Shown: positions 7,315 through 16,683, counted from the first letter of the stretch. The stretch: DNA of 64,000 bases from Streptomyces triticagri (GCF_003429565.1 NZ_QUAK01000239.1:1-64000), one strand, 5' to 3'. Translations and numbers: made by a program. Notes: generated by a model not told the origin, from the letters alone.

Positions 7315-8382
7315 GTGCCGTCCGCACCCGTCTCACGCCGCGCCCCGCTGCGTCTCCGGCGTCTTCTCACGCCCGCCCTGGTGGGCGTTCTCCTCCTCAC
7401 CGGCTGCGGCCGCGACGACGACGGGGGAGACGGCCGGGCGGGCGGATCCGCGCCCGACGGCTTCCCGGTGACGCTCGACAACTGCGGCGAGAAGGTCACC
7501 GTGGAGACCCCGCCGCAGCGGGCCGTGGCCCTCGACCAGGGCGCGGCCGAGATCATGCTCTCGCTCGGCCTCGCGGACCGGATGGCCGGCACCGGCACCT
7601 GGACCGACCCCGTGATGAAGGGGCTCGAGAAAGAGAACGCGAAGGTCGAGCGCCTCGCCGACCAGTACCCGTCGGCGGAGAAGGTGCTCGACACGGAGCC
7701 CGACTTCGTGGCCGCGTCGTTCTCCGCGACCCTCAGCAAGGGCGGGGTCGCGCCGCGGGGACAGTTCTCGGACCTCGGCGTGCCCAGCTATCTGTCGCCC
7801 TCCGACTGCGTCGGCAAGGACAACAGCGGCGACGGTGACGGGTCGCGCACCAAGACCCTGACCATGAAGCCCGTCTACGAGGAAGTGCGCGAGCTCGCCC
7901 GGGTGTTCGGCGTCCCGGCGCGCGGCGAGAAGCTGGTGGACGAACTCCGGTCGAGGGTCGACAAGGCCACCGAGGGACTCGATGCCTCCGGCGTCGGCCT
8001 GCTCTACTGGTTCGCCAATTCGGATGCGCCCTATATGGCGGGCTGCTGCGGAGCACCCGGCGTCATGACCCGGGAACTCGGGGCGGAGAACGTCTTCGAC
8101 GACACCCGCGACGAATGGCCTCAGATCAACTGGGAGACCGTGGCCGAGCGCGACCCGGACGTCCTGGTCATCGGCGACCTGACCCGCAAGTCGCAGACCG
8201 CCGAGTCCGCCGAGCGCAAGATCGCCTTCCTCGAGTCCCACCCCGTCACCGAGAAGCTGACGGCCGTACGGAAGAAGCGCTACGTACTGCTGAGCGGCCA
8301 GGCCATGAATCCCACGATCCGAACCGTCGAGGGAGTGGAGCAAGTGGCGGCGAAGCTGCGCGAGTTCGGGCTCGCTGAGTGA
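7315..8382 (+). CDS. ABC transporter substrate-binding lipoprotein, probable cobalamin uptake (BtuF-like)
   Basis: The 355-residue exported protein has an Arg-rich N-terminus, a hydrophobic stretch and the lipobox LTGC. The periplasmic-binding fold of the BtuF/FecB type follows (PPQRAVALDQGAAEIMLSLG, then DVLVIGD). The family also binds ferric siderophores, but the cobalamin riboswitch immediately upstream favours a corrinoid ligand. The GTG at 7315 was chosen over the ATG at 7288 because a CGAGGA ribosome site sits 6-7 bases before it. Its stop overlaps the permease start by 4 bases (GTGA), marking a tight operon. A -FANSDAPYMAGCCGAPG- loop with two adjacent cysteines is unusual and may be structural. 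Confidence 0.85.
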   Translation: MPSAPVSRRAPLRLRRLLTPALVGVLLLTGCGRDDDGGDGRAGGSAPDGFPVTLDNCGEKVTVETPPQRAVALDQGAAEIMLSLGLADRMAGTGTWTDPVMKGLEKENAKVERLADQYPSAEKVLDTEPDFVAASFSATLSKGGVAPRGQFSDLGVPSYLSPSDCVGKDNSGDGDGSRTKTLTMKPVYEEVRELARVFGVPARGEKLVDELRSRVDKATEGLDASGVGLLYWFANSDAPYMAGCCGAPGVMTRELGAENVFDDTRDEWPQINWETVAERDPDVLVIGDLTRKSQTAESAERKIAFLESHPVTEKLTAVRKKRYVLLSGQAMNPTIRTVEGVEQVAAKLREFGLAE

Positions 8383-9476
8383 GCACGGACACGCACACCC
8401 GCGGACCGGACGGCGCTGCGCAGGCGGTCGTCGAACTCGACCGTGCGGCCCGAGTCCGCGGCGTGACCGGAAGCCTGCTCGCCTGGGCCGGCGGCCTCGC
8501 GCTCCTTGCTCTGTCCATGGCACTGGCCATCGTGATCGGCACCGCCCGGATCGGTGTCGCCGACGTCTGGTCCGTGGTGCTCGCCCATCTCGGCTGGGGC
8601 GAGACGGAGTTGAGCCCTGTCCGGGAGGGCATCGTGTGGGAGCTGCGGCTGCCGCGCACCGTGCTCGCCGCGGTCTGCGGGGCGGGTCTCGCCGTGTGCG
8701 GCGCCGTGCTGCAGTCGCTGCTGCGCAATCCGCTGGCCGACCCGTTCGTGCTCGGCGTCTCCTCCGGAGCGTCGACCGGGGCGGTCACCGTCGTCGTGCT
8801 CGGCGCGGGCGGTGGTGCCCTCTCGCTGTCCGGCGGGGCCTTCGCCGGAGCCGCCCTGTCCTTCGCCGCGGTCCTGGTGCTCAGCCAGCTGCTCGGCGGC
8901 TCGACCGACCGTGTGGTGCTCTCCGGCGTGGCGGTGATGCAGCTGTTCTCCGCGCTGACCTCGGTGATCGTACTGACCGCTGCGGACGCCGAGACCACCC
9001 GCGGCGTGCTGTTCTGGCTGCTCGGCTCCCTCAACGGGGCGAGCTGGACCGATGCCGGGGCCTGCCTCGCCGTACTGGCCGCGGTCCTGCTGCTCTGCCT
9101 CGGACATGCGCGCACCCTGGACGCCTTCGCCTTCGGGCAGGATGCCGCGGCGGCGCTCGGGGTGCGGGTCGCGCGCACCAGAGTGGTGCTGCTCTGCGGG
9201 ACCGCCCTGCTGACCGCCGCGATGGTCAGCGCGGCCGGTGCGATCGGCTTCGTCGGCCTTGTACTGCCGCATGCGGCAAGGGCGTTGGTGGGTGCCGGTC
9301 ACATCCGGCTGCTGCCGGTCGCCGCGCTCGCCGGTGCCGTGTTCCTGGTGTGGGTGGACGCGCTCGCCCGCACCGTGCTCGACGGGCAGGAGATCCCGGT
9401 GGGCGTGGTCACCTCGCTCATCGGCGTACCGGCCTTCGTCCTGATCCTCTTCCGCACCCGGGGAGTCCGGCGATGA
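8379..9476 (+). CDS. FecCD-type ABC transporter permease (BtuC-like)
   Basis: The 365-residue permease belongs to the FecCD/BtuC family, with about ten membrane helices. It has the family signatures LRLPRTVLAAVCGAGLAVCG, LRNPLADPFVLGVSSGA and the late GAIGFVGLVLPHAARAL loop that contacts the ATPase. It would form the membrane channel for the cobalamin-type importer encoded by its two overlapping neighbours. It starts with GTG overlapping the upstream stop and ends in an ATGA overlap with the ATPase gene. Control is by the upstream riboswitch through operon transcription. Confidence 0.88.
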   Translation: MSTDTHTRGPDGAAQAVVELDRAARVRGVTGSLLAWAGGLALLALSMALAIVIGTARIGVADVWSVVLAHLGWGETELSPVREGIVWELRLPRTVLAAVCGAGLAVCGAVLQSLLRNPLADPFVLGVSSGASTGAVTVVVLGAGGGALSLSGGAFAGAALSFAAVLVLSQLLGGSTDRVVLSGVAVMQLFSALTSVIVLTAADAETTRGVLFWLLGSLNGASWTDAGACLAVLAAVLLLCLGHARTLDAFAFGQDAAAALGVRVARTRVVLLCGTALLTAAMVSAAGAIGFVGLVLPHAARALVGAGHIRLLPVAALAGAVFLVWVDALARTVLDGQEIPVGVVTSLIGVPAFVLILFRTRGVRR

Positions 9477-10288
9477 ACAAGTCCCCCGCATCGGCGCCCA
9501 CCCGTGAGGGCCTGCGCGGCGACCGCCTCACCCGGCGCACCGACGGCCGCCTCATCCTCGACGGAGTCGGCCTGCGGCCCGTGCCCGGCGGCATCACCGG
9601 CCTCATCGGTCCCAACGGCTCCGGCAAGACCACCCTGCTCCGACTGCTCTCCGGGGTGCTGCCGGCAACCTCGGGCGTGGTCACTCTCGACGGCGAACCA
9701 CTCACCGCGATCAAGCGCCGCGAGATCGCCCGACGCGTGGCCGTCGTCGAGCAACAGGCCGACACCCAGGTCGAGTTGACGGCCACCGACGTGGTGCGAC
9801 TCGGCCGGGTGCCGCACCGGCGGGTCTGGGCGCCGCCCACTGCACGGGACGAGGAAGCCGTGCGCGAGGCCCTGGCCCGCACCCGGCTCTCCGACCGCGC
9901 GCATCAGCCCTGGCACACCCTTTCCGGCGGCGAGCGACAGCGCGTCCAGATCGCCCGCGCGCTCGCCCAGCAGCCCGGCGAGCTCCTCCTCGACGAGCCC
10001 ACCAACCACCTCGACATCCAGCACCAGCTCGAACTCCTCGACCTGCTCACCGGTCTCGGCCCCACCACGTACATCGCACTGCACGACCTGAACCTGGCGG
10101 CCGCGTACTGCGACCGTGTCGTGGTCCTGGACCAGGGCCGAGTGGTGACGGCCGGGCCGCCCGGCGAGGTCCTCACCGAGCAACTGATCGCCGACGTCTA
10201 CGGCGTACGGGCCACCGTCCACCCGGCGACCGCCGCGGACCCACGCCCGTACATCCGCTTCCTGGGCACGCTCGGCGCCACCCGCTGA
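9473..10288 (+). CDS. ABC transporter ATP-binding protein (BtuD/FecE-like)
   Basis: The 271-residue ATPase has Walker A GPNGSGKTT, Q-loop in VEQQADTQ, signature LSGGERQRV, Walker B ELLLDEPTNHLD and switch His in ALHDLN, all intact. It is typical of iron-siderophore and cobalamin importers. The ATG at 9473 overlaps the permease stop (ATGA). As the last gene of the riboswitch-led operon it should power corrinoid import. No cobalamin biosynthesis gene is nearby, so the operon is uptake only. Confidence 0.9.
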   Translation: MNKSPASAPTREGLRGDRLTRRTDGRLILDGVGLRPVPGGITGLIGPNGSGKTTLLRLLSGVLPATSGVVTLDGEPLTAIKRREIARRVAVVEQQADTQVELTATDVVRLGRVPHRRVWAPPTARDEEAVREALARTRLSDRAHQPWHTLSGGERQRVQIARALAQQPGELLLDEPTNHLDIQHQLELLDLLTGLGPTTYIALHDLNLAAAYCDRVVVLDQGRVVTAGPPGEVLTEQLIADVYGVRATVHPATAADPRPYIRFLGTLGATR

Positions 10289-10364
10289 GCCGACCGGCCC
10301 CGACGGCCGCGACCGCCCGCCTCACCTGCGCCCTTGCGACCCCGTCGCATAGGCTCTGACCACC

Positions 10365-11606
10365 ATGACGAGCGATTCCCGGGTCCCGCCGACGAAGGCC
10401 GACAAGGCCACGGTCCGACGGCACAACCTCAGTCTGGTGCTGCGCACCGTCCACGACGAGGGCGAGGCGACCAGGGCGGGCGTCGCCGCCCGTGTCGGCC
10501 TGACCAGGGCCGCGGTGTCCTCGCTCGTCGAGCAGCTCCTGGACGAGGGGTTCCTGACGGAGCGGGGCAAGACCTTCAGCGGCCAGGCCGGCCGGCCCGG
10601 CACCGCCCTCAAGGTGGCGCGCACCGGCCCGGCGGGACTCGGCGTCGAGATCAACGTCGACCATGTGACGGCCTGCGTGGTCGACCTCGCAGGCACCGAC
10701 CGGGTCCGCCTCGTCGAGCGGATGGACAACCGCGGCACACCACCCGCCGAGGTGATCGCACAGGCCGCCCGGATCGCCGCCCGGGTGATCGCCTCCGCAC
10801 AGGAACAGGAACTGCGCCCGGTCGCCGCCCAACTCGCCCTGCCCGCGCTGGTGTCGGGCGGAACGGTCCGTCAGGCACCCAACCTCGGCTGGAACCGGGT
10901 GGCCGTGGAAGGGCTCTTCGCCCAGTCCCTGTCCGCTCTCGACCCCGCCGCCCGGCCCCTGCCCGTCAGCGCGGACAACGAGGCCAATCTCGCGGCCCTC
11001 GCCGAACTCTGGTTCGGCAACGGCGGGCGGCGGCCGGACACCTTTCTCTATCTGACGGGCGAGATCGGCGTCGGCGGTGCGCTGGTCCTGGACGGCCGGC
11101 TGCTCCGCGGGGCCCATGGTTTCGCCGGCGAGATCGGCCATGTGGTGGTGGACCCGGACGGCCCCGAATGCCGCTGCGGGGCGCGCGGTTGCCTGGAACA
11201 GTACGCCGGCCAGCGCGCCCTGCTGTCCGCCGCAGGCCTCGACGCCGACAGCGGCATGCCCGGGCTCGCCGAGCTGGAGCGCCGGGCGCGCTCCGGCGAG
11301 GCCGCCGCGGTCGCCGCGCTGGAGGAGGCGGGCCGCAGGCTGGGCGTGGTGCTGTCCGGCGCCGTGAACCTCTTCGACCCCGGGGCGGTGATGCTCGGCG
11401 GGATCTACCCGCCGCTGGTGCCCTGGCTCGGGCCCGCCGCGGACCGGGAGTTGACCCGCCGGGTGGTCTCGGGCCTGTGGACCGAGGGCAGCGGGCGGCT
11501 GCGGGCCTCCTCCTCGTCCGGGGACGCGGCGAGGGGCGCAGCCGCCCATGTGGTACGCGGCGTACTGGCCGATCCGGCCGGGTACGCGGGGACCGGAGCC
11601 GGCTGA
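10365..11606 (+). CDS. ROK-family transcriptional regulator, probable xylose repressor
   Basis: The 413-residue protein has an N-terminal winged helix (TRAGVAARVGLTRAAVSSLV) and a ROK sugar-kinase-like domain with the zinc motif CRCGARGC near residue 270 and the GEIGHVVVDPDGPEC signature. It is the XylR/NagC type, in which sugar binding releases DNA. It stands tail to tail with xylA, which diverges from xylB, so it most likely binds the AT-rich repeats in the xylA-xylB gap. Those repeats are absent from its own promoter, where only a TAGGCT -10-like box is visible. Regulator class is certain; the xylose link rests on context. Confidence 0.85.
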   Translation: MTSDSRVPPTKADKATVRRHNLSLVLRTVHDEGEATRAGVAARVGLTRAAVSSLVEQLLDEGFLTERGKTFSGQAGRPGTALKVARTGPAGLGVEINVDHVTACVVDLAGTDRVRLVERMDNRGTPPAEVIAQAARIAARVIASAQEQELRPVAAQLALPALVSGGTVRQAPNLGWNRVAVEGLFAQSLSALDPAARPLPVSADNEANLAALAELWFGNGGRRPDTFLYLTGEIGVGGALVLDGRLLRGAHGFAGEIGHVVVDPDGPECRCGARGCLEQYAGQRALLSAAGLDADSGMPGLAELERRARSGEAAAVAALEEAGRRLGVVLSGAVNLFDPGAVMLGGIYPPLVPWLGPAADRELTRRVVSGLWTEGSGRLRASSSSGDAARGAAAHVVRGVLADPAGYAGTGAG

Positions 11607-11615
11607 GCCCCGCAG

Positions 11616-11631
11616 GGACGGTCCGCCGTCC
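11616..11631. terminator. Short hairpin between convergent ROK and xylA genes
   Basis: GGACGG and CCGTCC form a 6-bp stem with a TCCG loop in the 27-base gap between the two converging genes. Small, so only weakly supported as a bidirectional terminator. Confidence 0.35.
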
Positions 11632-11633
11632 GT

Positions 11634-12809
11634 TCAGCCGCGTACGCCCAGGAGGTGGTCCATGGCGAGTTGGTCGAGGTGCTCGAAGGCCATGGAGCGG
11701 GCGGCGGCGGTGTCGGGGTCGAAGGTGTCGTAGGCCGTGGGGTCGTCGAGGAGGCCGGTGAGTCCGTCCTCGGCGGTGGGCCGGGCCAGTTGGTCGAGGC
11801 GGGCGGCGGTGAGGGACTCCTGGACGTCGGGGTCGGCGCGGAAGGCGGCGGCGCGTTCCTTGAGGATGAGGTAGTTGCGCATGCAGCCGGCGGCCGACGC
11901 CCATACTCCGTCGAAGCCCTCGGTGCGGGGCGGTTTGAAGTCGAAGTGGCGCGGCCCCCGGTAGCCGTCGGCGCTCTCGAGGAGGTCGACGAGCCAGAAC
12001 GCGGCACGCAGGTCGCCGGCGCCGAAGCGGAGGTCCTGGTCGTATTTGATGCCGGTCTGGCCGTTGAGGTCGATGTGGAAGAGCTTGCCGGCCCAGAGGG
12101 CCTGGGCGATGCCGTGCGGGAAGTTGAGTCCGGCCATCTGTTCGTGGCCGGTCTCGGGGTTCACGCCGAACAGGGCGGGCCGCTCGAGGCGTTCGATGAA
12201 CGCGAGGGCGTGACCGATGGTGGGCAGCAGGATGTCGCCGCGCGGCTCGTTGGGCTTGGGCTCGATGGCGAAGCGCAGGTCGTAGCCCTGCTCCGTGACG
12301 TACTCGGCGAGCAGGTCGAAGGCTTCCTTCATGCGGTCGAGGGCGAGACGTACGTCCTTGGCGGCGCCGGACTCGGCGCCTTCCCTGCCGCCCCAGGCCA
12401 CATAGGTGTGGGCGCCGAGTTCCGCGGCGAGGTCGATGTTGCGGATGGTCTTGCGCAGCGCGAAGCGGCGTACGTCGCGGTCGTTCGCGGTGAAGCCGCC
12501 GTCCTTGAAGACCGGGTGCGTGAACAGGTTCGTGGTCGCCATCGGCACCTGCATCCCGGTCGCGTCCAGCGCGGCACGGAAGCGCTTCACCAGCCGGGCC
12601 CGCTCGCCCTCGGACGCCCCGAACGGGATCAGATCGTCGTCGTGGAAGGTGACTCCGTACGCCCCCAGCTCAGAGAGCCGCTGCACCGATTCCACCGGGT
12701 CGAGGACCGGCCGCGTCGCCTCACCGAACGGATCCCGGCCCTGCCAACCGACCGTCCACAGACCGAAACTGAACTTGTCCTCACGCGTGGGTGTGAAGCG
12801 ATCCGTCAT
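11634..12809 (-). CDS. xylA: Xylose isomerase
   Basis: XylA converts D-xylose to D-xylulose (and glucose to fructose) in the cytoplasm with two divalent metals. The 391-residue sequence has the class I actinobacterial start FTPTREDKFSFGLWTVGW, the catalytic pair in VTFHDDDLIPFG (His56, Asp59), the EPKPNEPRGD metal site, GHEQMAGLNF and the C-terminal FDFKPPRTEG. It is complete and of normal length. It diverges from xylB across a 175-base intergenic region with two TTTGTTTTGT elements, one of them 22 bases from this start, suggesting joint repression by the nearby ROK protein. Confidence 0.97.
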   Translation of the reverse strand: MTDRFTPTREDKFSFGLWTVGWQGRDPFGEATRPVLDPVESVQRLSELGAYGVTFHDDDLIPFGASEGERARLVKRFRAALDATGMQVPMATTNLFTHPVFKDGGFTANDRDVRRFALRKTIRNIDLAAELGAHTYVAWGGREGAESGAAKDVRLALDRMKEAFDLLAEYVTEQGYDLRFAIEPKPNEPRGDILLPTIGHALAFIERLERPALFGVNPETGHEQMAGLNFPHGIAQALWAGKLFHIDLNGQTGIKYDQDLRFGAGDLRAAFWLVDLLESADGYRGPRHFDFKPPRTEGFDGVWASAAGCMRNYLILKERAAAFRADPDVQESLTAARLDQLARPTAEDGLTGLLDDPTAYDTFDPDTAAARSMAFEHLDQLAMDHLLGVRG

Positions 12810-12830
12810 CGCGCGGCCTCCCGTCGCTCG

Positions 12831-12852
12831 TTTGTTTTGTCACATGACTAAT
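12831..12852. promoter_or_regulatory. Xylose operator, xylA side
   Basis: TTTGTTTTGT at 12831-12840 is followed by ACTAAT at 12847-12852. The same two words recur in the xylB-side site. The element lies just upstream of xylA, is strikingly AT-rich in a GC-rich genome, and is a likely ROK-regulator binding site. Confidence 0.6.
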
Positions 12853-12935
12853 ACGGGATACCGGCGTTTCGCGCTAGCCCGTGGGGTGTGAAGTCGCGCA
12901 TTGCCGGGCAAGGTCAGTGGTCCTGTCGTCCAAGA

Positions 12936-12961
12936 TTTGTTTTGTGTACGATCAAAACTAA
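12936..12961. promoter_or_regulatory. Xylose operator, xylB side (interrupted palindrome)
   Basis: TTTGTTTTG (12936-12944) and CAAAACTAA (12953-12961) form an inverted repeat with 8 of 9 pairs matching around an 8-base centre. It ends 23 bases before the xylB ATG and would overlap its promoter. Together with the xylA-side copy it is the best candidate target for the ROK repressor. Confidence 0.7.
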
Positions 12962-12984
12962 TCCTGCAGGAAGCGAGGCCACCG

Positions 12985-14460
12985 ATGTCCCCGAGCAGCG
13001 TCGTCATCGGCGTGGACAGCTCCACCCAGTCGACCAAAGCGGCCGTCGTCGACGCCGCCGCCGGACGGCTCCTCGCGGTCGGCCGCGCCCCGCACGAGGT
13101 CACCGGCACCGAGGGAGCACGGGAGACCGACCCCGAGACCTGGTGGTCCGCACTGCGCGACGCGCTCGCCGCCGCACTGAAGGAGGCGGACGTCCCCGCC
13201 GCCGCGGTCACCGGCATCGCCGTCGCGGGCCAGCAGCACGGGCTCGTGGTCCTGGACTCCAGGGGCCGCCCGCTGCGCCGCGCCCTGCTGTGGAACGACA
13301 CCCGCTCCGCACCGCAGGCCGCCGAACTCACCGAGCGCCTCGGCGGACCACGAGCCTGGACCGCACGCACCGGATCCGTCCCGGTGCCGTCCATGACCGC
13401 CACCAAATGGCAGTGGCTGCGCGCCCACGACCCCGACACCGTCCGCGCCGCTGCCGCCGTCCGCCTCCCGCACGACTTCCTCACCGAGCGGCTCTGCGGC
13501 ACCGCGGTCACCGACCCCGGGGATGCCTCGGGCACCTGCTGGTACTCCACCGCCACCGGCTCGTACGACGACGAACTGCTCGCCCTGCTCGACCTGCCCG
13601 CCCGGCTGCTCCCCGCCGTGGCGCCGACCGGAGGCACCCGGGTGGGCAGCCTGACTCCCGCTGCCGCGGCGGAACTCGGCCTGCACGAGGGCGTCGCGGT
13701 CGCCGCGGGCACCGGAGACAACATGGCCGCGGCGATCGGCCTCGGTCTCGGCCGCGAGGGCCTCCTGGACCACGCGGCCCTCAGCCTCGGCACCTCCGGC
13801 ACCGTCTTCGCCGCCGGACTGCGCCGCCCCGACGATCCGTCGCTGGCCGGATTCGCCGCCGCCGACGGTACGTACCTGCCGCTCGCCTGCACCCTCAACT
13901 GCACGCTCGCTGTCGACCGCATCGCCACTCTGCTCGGGCTCGACCGCGACGACGCGGCGCCCGGCGGCGAGACCGTCCTGCTGCCCTACCTCGACGGCGA
14001 ACGCACCCCCGATCTGCCGCATGCCGGGGGCCTGCTGACCGGCCTGCGGCACGCCACCACGCCGCAGCAGCTGCTCGGCGCCGCCTACGAAGGCGCGGCC
14101 TTCACCGCACTGCGTGCACTCGACGCGGTACTCGAGGCCTGCGGCCCGGACGCGGCGGCCCCGACTGCCGCCGACCGTCCGCTGCGGCTCGTCGGCGGCG
14201 GTGCACGCGGCCGCACCTGGATCGAGACCGTGCGCAGACTGTCCGGCCGGCCGGTGGTCCTTCCCGAGTCCGGTGAATTGGTCGCACTCGGAGCGGCCGC
14301 GCTCGCCCTCGGCGCCGCCACCGGCGCGGAACCGGTCGCGGCCGCCGCCCGCTGGTCGGCCGCACTTGGGCCGCTGCTGCCCGCGCTGCCCCGCGACACC
14401 GAGACATGGGACCGGCTGGAAGGCGTCCTCGCATCCGCCACGCCCGCACTGCTCGGCTGA
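12985..14460 (+). CDS. xylB: Xylulokinase
   Basis: XylB phosphorylates D-xylulose to xylulose-5-phosphate, feeding the pentose phosphate pathway. The 491-residue FGGY-family kinase starts VIGVDSSTQSTKAAVVD (phosphate loop), contains GIAVAGQQHGLVVLD, the LLWNDTRS substrate strand, the catalytic-Asp region GTGDNMAAAIGLG, LGTSGTVFA and the C-terminal VGGGARGRTWIETV. The ATG at 12985 follows an AGCGAGG ribosome site. It is the divergent partner of xylA and shares its operator region. No xylose transporter lies in the window. Confidence 0.95.
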   Translation: MSPSSVVIGVDSSTQSTKAAVVDAAAGRLLAVGRAPHEVTGTEGARETDPETWWSALRDALAAALKEADVPAAAVTGIAVAGQQHGLVVLDSRGRPLRRALLWNDTRSAPQAAELTERLGGPRAWTARTGSVPVPSMTATKWQWLRAHDPDTVRAAAAVRLPHDFLTERLCGTAVTDPGDASGTCWYSTATGSYDDELLALLDLPARLLPAVAPTGGTRVGSLTPAAAAELGLHEGVAVAAGTGDNMAAAIGLGLGREGLLDHAALSLGTSGTVFAAGLRRPDDPSLAGFAAADGTYLPLACTLNCTLAVDRIATLLGLDRDDAAPGGETVLLPYLDGERTPDLPHAGGLLTGLRHATTPQQLLGAAYEGAAFTALRALDAVLEACGPDAAAPTAADRPLRLVGGGARGRTWIETVRRLSGRPVVLPESGELVALGAAALALGAATGAEPVAAAARWSAALGPLLPALPRDTETWDRLEGVLASATPALLG

Positions 14461-14738
14461 ACGGTATGCACGGCCGCCCTGCTCGGACTCGACCGCCCGG
14501 GCCGGCCCAACGGCCGTGCTCAGCGCACCGGTTCACGCCCCGGGCACCGCTCCACCGCGTTCCCCGGTCGATGCCGTCGCCACCGGGCGGCGCGGACCCG
14601 CGGTCCCGCACCCGGCACCGGTACGACCACAGGCCCGCCCCGGTGGCCGACGGGCGGCGGAAGCCCGGAGCCGAACGAGCGCGGCGAGCCGAATGAGCGC
14701 GGCGTCCGGCCCGCGCCGGTGATCGTATGCTGGCCGCG

Positions 14739-15467
14739 ATGTTCTCGCCCCAAGGTCCCAGCCTCCGCGAACTCGCGGTGCAGGCACTGTCGTCCGTGCA
14801 GCACGGATACGACCTGCTCGCCCCGAAGTTCGACCGCACGCCGTTCCGCACGCCGGGAGACGTGCTCGGTCCGGTCACTCGGGTCCTGCGCACGCTCGGC
14901 CCCTTCGGTACGGGCCTCGACCTGTGCTGCGGCACCGGCGCGGGCCTCGGCGTACTCGGCGAGGTCTGCCGCGACCGGGCCGTCGGAGTCGACTTCAGCG
15001 CCGGCATGCTCGCCGAGGGACGGCAGGCTCACCGCCCCGCCCCCGGAGAGACACCTCCCGACTGGGTGCGCGGCGACGCGCTCGCCCTGCCGTTCGGACC
15101 CGTCTTCGATCTCGCCGTGAGCTTCGGGGCGTTCGGCCATTTCCTGCCCGCCCAGCGGCCCCGCCTCTTCGCGCAGGTGCACGGGGTGCTGCGGCCCGGC
15201 GGAAGCTTCGCCTTCCCGCTGGTCGCACCCGCACGGCCGGGCAGCCGCGGCCACCTCGCGATGCTCGGATTCGACGCCGCCATGCGCGTGCGGAACATCG
15301 TGTGGCGCCCGCCGTTCGTCATGTACTACCGCGGCTTCCGGCTCACCGATGTGCGGGCCGAACTCGCCCGGACCGGCTTCGACGTCTCGCTGTACGCCCT
15401 GGAGGAGCTCGGCCGCAGGCCGGACGGCAGTCCGCGCTGCAGACTCCTGGTCGCCACCCGCCGCTGA
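14739..15467 (+). CDS. Class I SAM-dependent methyltransferase
   Basis: The 242-residue enzyme has methyltransferase motif I GLDLCCGTGAGLGVLG, motif II GVDFSAGMLAEG, an acidic-loop GDALALPFG and post-motif LRPGGSFAFPL. The substrate cannot be inferred. The ATG at 14739 is preferred over 14727 because a TATGCT box at 14726-14731 is positioned 7 bases before it for leaderless transcription. The 280 bases upstream, after xylB, show no gene and no clear terminator. The next gene, an acetyltransferase, is on the same strand after 130 bases. Confidence 0.8.
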   Translation: MFSPQGPSLRELAVQALSSVQHGYDLLAPKFDRTPFRTPGDVLGPVTRVLRTLGPFGTGLDLCCGTGAGLGVLGEVCRDRAVGVDFSAGMLAEGRQAHRPAPGETPPDWVRGDALALPFGPVFDLAVSFGAFGHFLPAQRPRLFAQVHGVLRPGGSFAFPLVAPARPGSRGHLAMLGFDAAMRVRNIVWRPPFVMYYRGFRLTDVRAELARTGFDVSLYALEELGRRPDGSPRCRLLVATRR

Positions 15468-15597
15468 CGCGACGCCGTCCGCGGGCGCCGGGAATACCGG
15501 GCCCGTGCTCTTCCTTGCACCGTGCGGCGGCCGCTCCGGCCGGCCGCCCGGCCCCGGCAGCCGCTCCGGGACGCCGTCCGGCCCGACAAGGAGCACG

Positions 15598-16350
15598 ATG
15601 CACGCCCCGAGCGCCCCGCACCACGACCCGGCCCGTGCAGGCGGTACGAGCACGGGCCCGGCGCCCGCCGCCGCGAACGCCTTGGGCAATCCCGCGTACG
15701 CGGCGCTCACCGGCCCGCACGCGCATTTCGCCGAGCGCCGCGGCAGGGCACTGCGCTATCCGCCGGAGGTCAGCGGATGGGCCGCGCTGCCCGACGACCC
15801 CGGCCCCGCCGACTGGGCGGACCTGGCCGAGCTGATCGGCCCCGGCGGGGAGACCGCCTTCGCGGTGGCGGACCACGCGATCCCGGACGGCTGGGAGGAG
15901 GTCTTCCGGATCGACGGCGTCCAGCTCGTCGGCGAGGACGTGCCGGGCGAGACGTACGAGGAGGCCGTCGAGCTGGGCCCCGACGACGTGCCGGAGATGC
16001 TGGACCTGGTGGCGGCCACCCGCCCCGGACCGTTCTTCGCGCGGACGGTGGAGCTCGGCAGGTACCTGGGGATCCGCCGGGACGGCGCACTCGTCGCGAT
16101 GGCGGGGGAGCGGATGCGGCCGACGGGCTACACGGAGATCAGCGCCGTCTGCACCGACCCCGCGTACCGCGGCCAGGGCCTGGCCGCCCGCCTGGTCGAC
16201 GCGGTGGCGGCCGGCGTACGGGACCGGGGCGAGATCCCGCTGCTGCACGCGGCGGCGAGCAATGTGGGCGCGATCCGGGTCTACGAGCGCCTGGGCTTCC
16301 GGCTGACCGCCAAGACGCCGTTCTGGGCGGTCCGGGCGCCCGGCGCCTGA
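15598..16350 (+). CDS. GNAT-family N-acetyltransferase
   Basis: The 250-residue protein has an N-terminal extension and a C-terminal FR47-like GNAT domain. The acetyl-CoA loop is AVCTDPAYRGQGLAARLV and the final helix/strand is ASNVGAIRVYERLGFRL. The acceptor is unknown. The ATG at 15598 is preceded by an AAGGAG ribosome site. A long stable hairpin follows the stop. Confidence 0.82.
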   Translation: MHAPSAPHHDPARAGGTSTGPAPAAANALGNPAYAALTGPHAHFAERRGRALRYPPEVSGWAALPDDPGPADWADLAELIGPGGETAFAVADHAIPDGWEEVFRIDGVQLVGEDVPGETYEEAVELGPDDVPEMLDLVAATRPGPFFARTVELGRYLGIRRDGALVAMAGERMRPTGYTEISAVCTDPAYRGQGLAARLVDAVAAGVRDRGEIPLLHAAASNVGAIRVYERLGFRLTAKTPFWAVRAPGA

Positions 16351-16358
16351 GCAGCGAT

Positions 16359-16392
16359 CCGGGTGCCGGGATTGTATGTCCCCGGCACCCGG
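16359..16392 (+). terminator. Hairpin terminator after the acetyltransferase
   Basis: CCGGGTGCCGGG (16359-16370) pairs perfectly with CCCGGCACCCGG (16381-16392) across a 10-base loop, 9 bases after the stop codon. Confidence 0.75.
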
Positions 16393-16683
16393 AGGCTCTC
16401 GGTGACCGGAGGCGGGACCGCCGACGACACAATCCGCAGAGCGTGGTTCCGCTCGGGCTCGTCGTGCGGATCAGCGTGCGTCGGGCCGCTGGATCAGTGT
16501 GGGGTCGCCGCCTGGCATGCTCCCCTCAGCCTGCGGCCGGGGGAGGCGCGACCTGATTCACGCCTGTCCACACGACAAGCCCGGGAAGCACGCCCGTTGA
16601 CAGTGACCGGCTGCCGGCGGCGCCGAGGTGACCCCGACGCCACGGGGCATCCCTTGGCCGAAGGACCCGCTGGCGGCCGGGAC
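16393..16683. other. Non-coding gap between two terminators
   Basis: About 290 bases between the acetyltransferase terminator and the dha terminator. I see no convincing gene, RNA or promoter pair. Short open frames here lack codon bias and ribosome sites. Confidence 0.5.

Noticed and set aside
16598..16630. TTGACA word in the gap before dhaM, as a promoter
   Set aside because: No -10 box at the right distance and no gene downstream on that strand.
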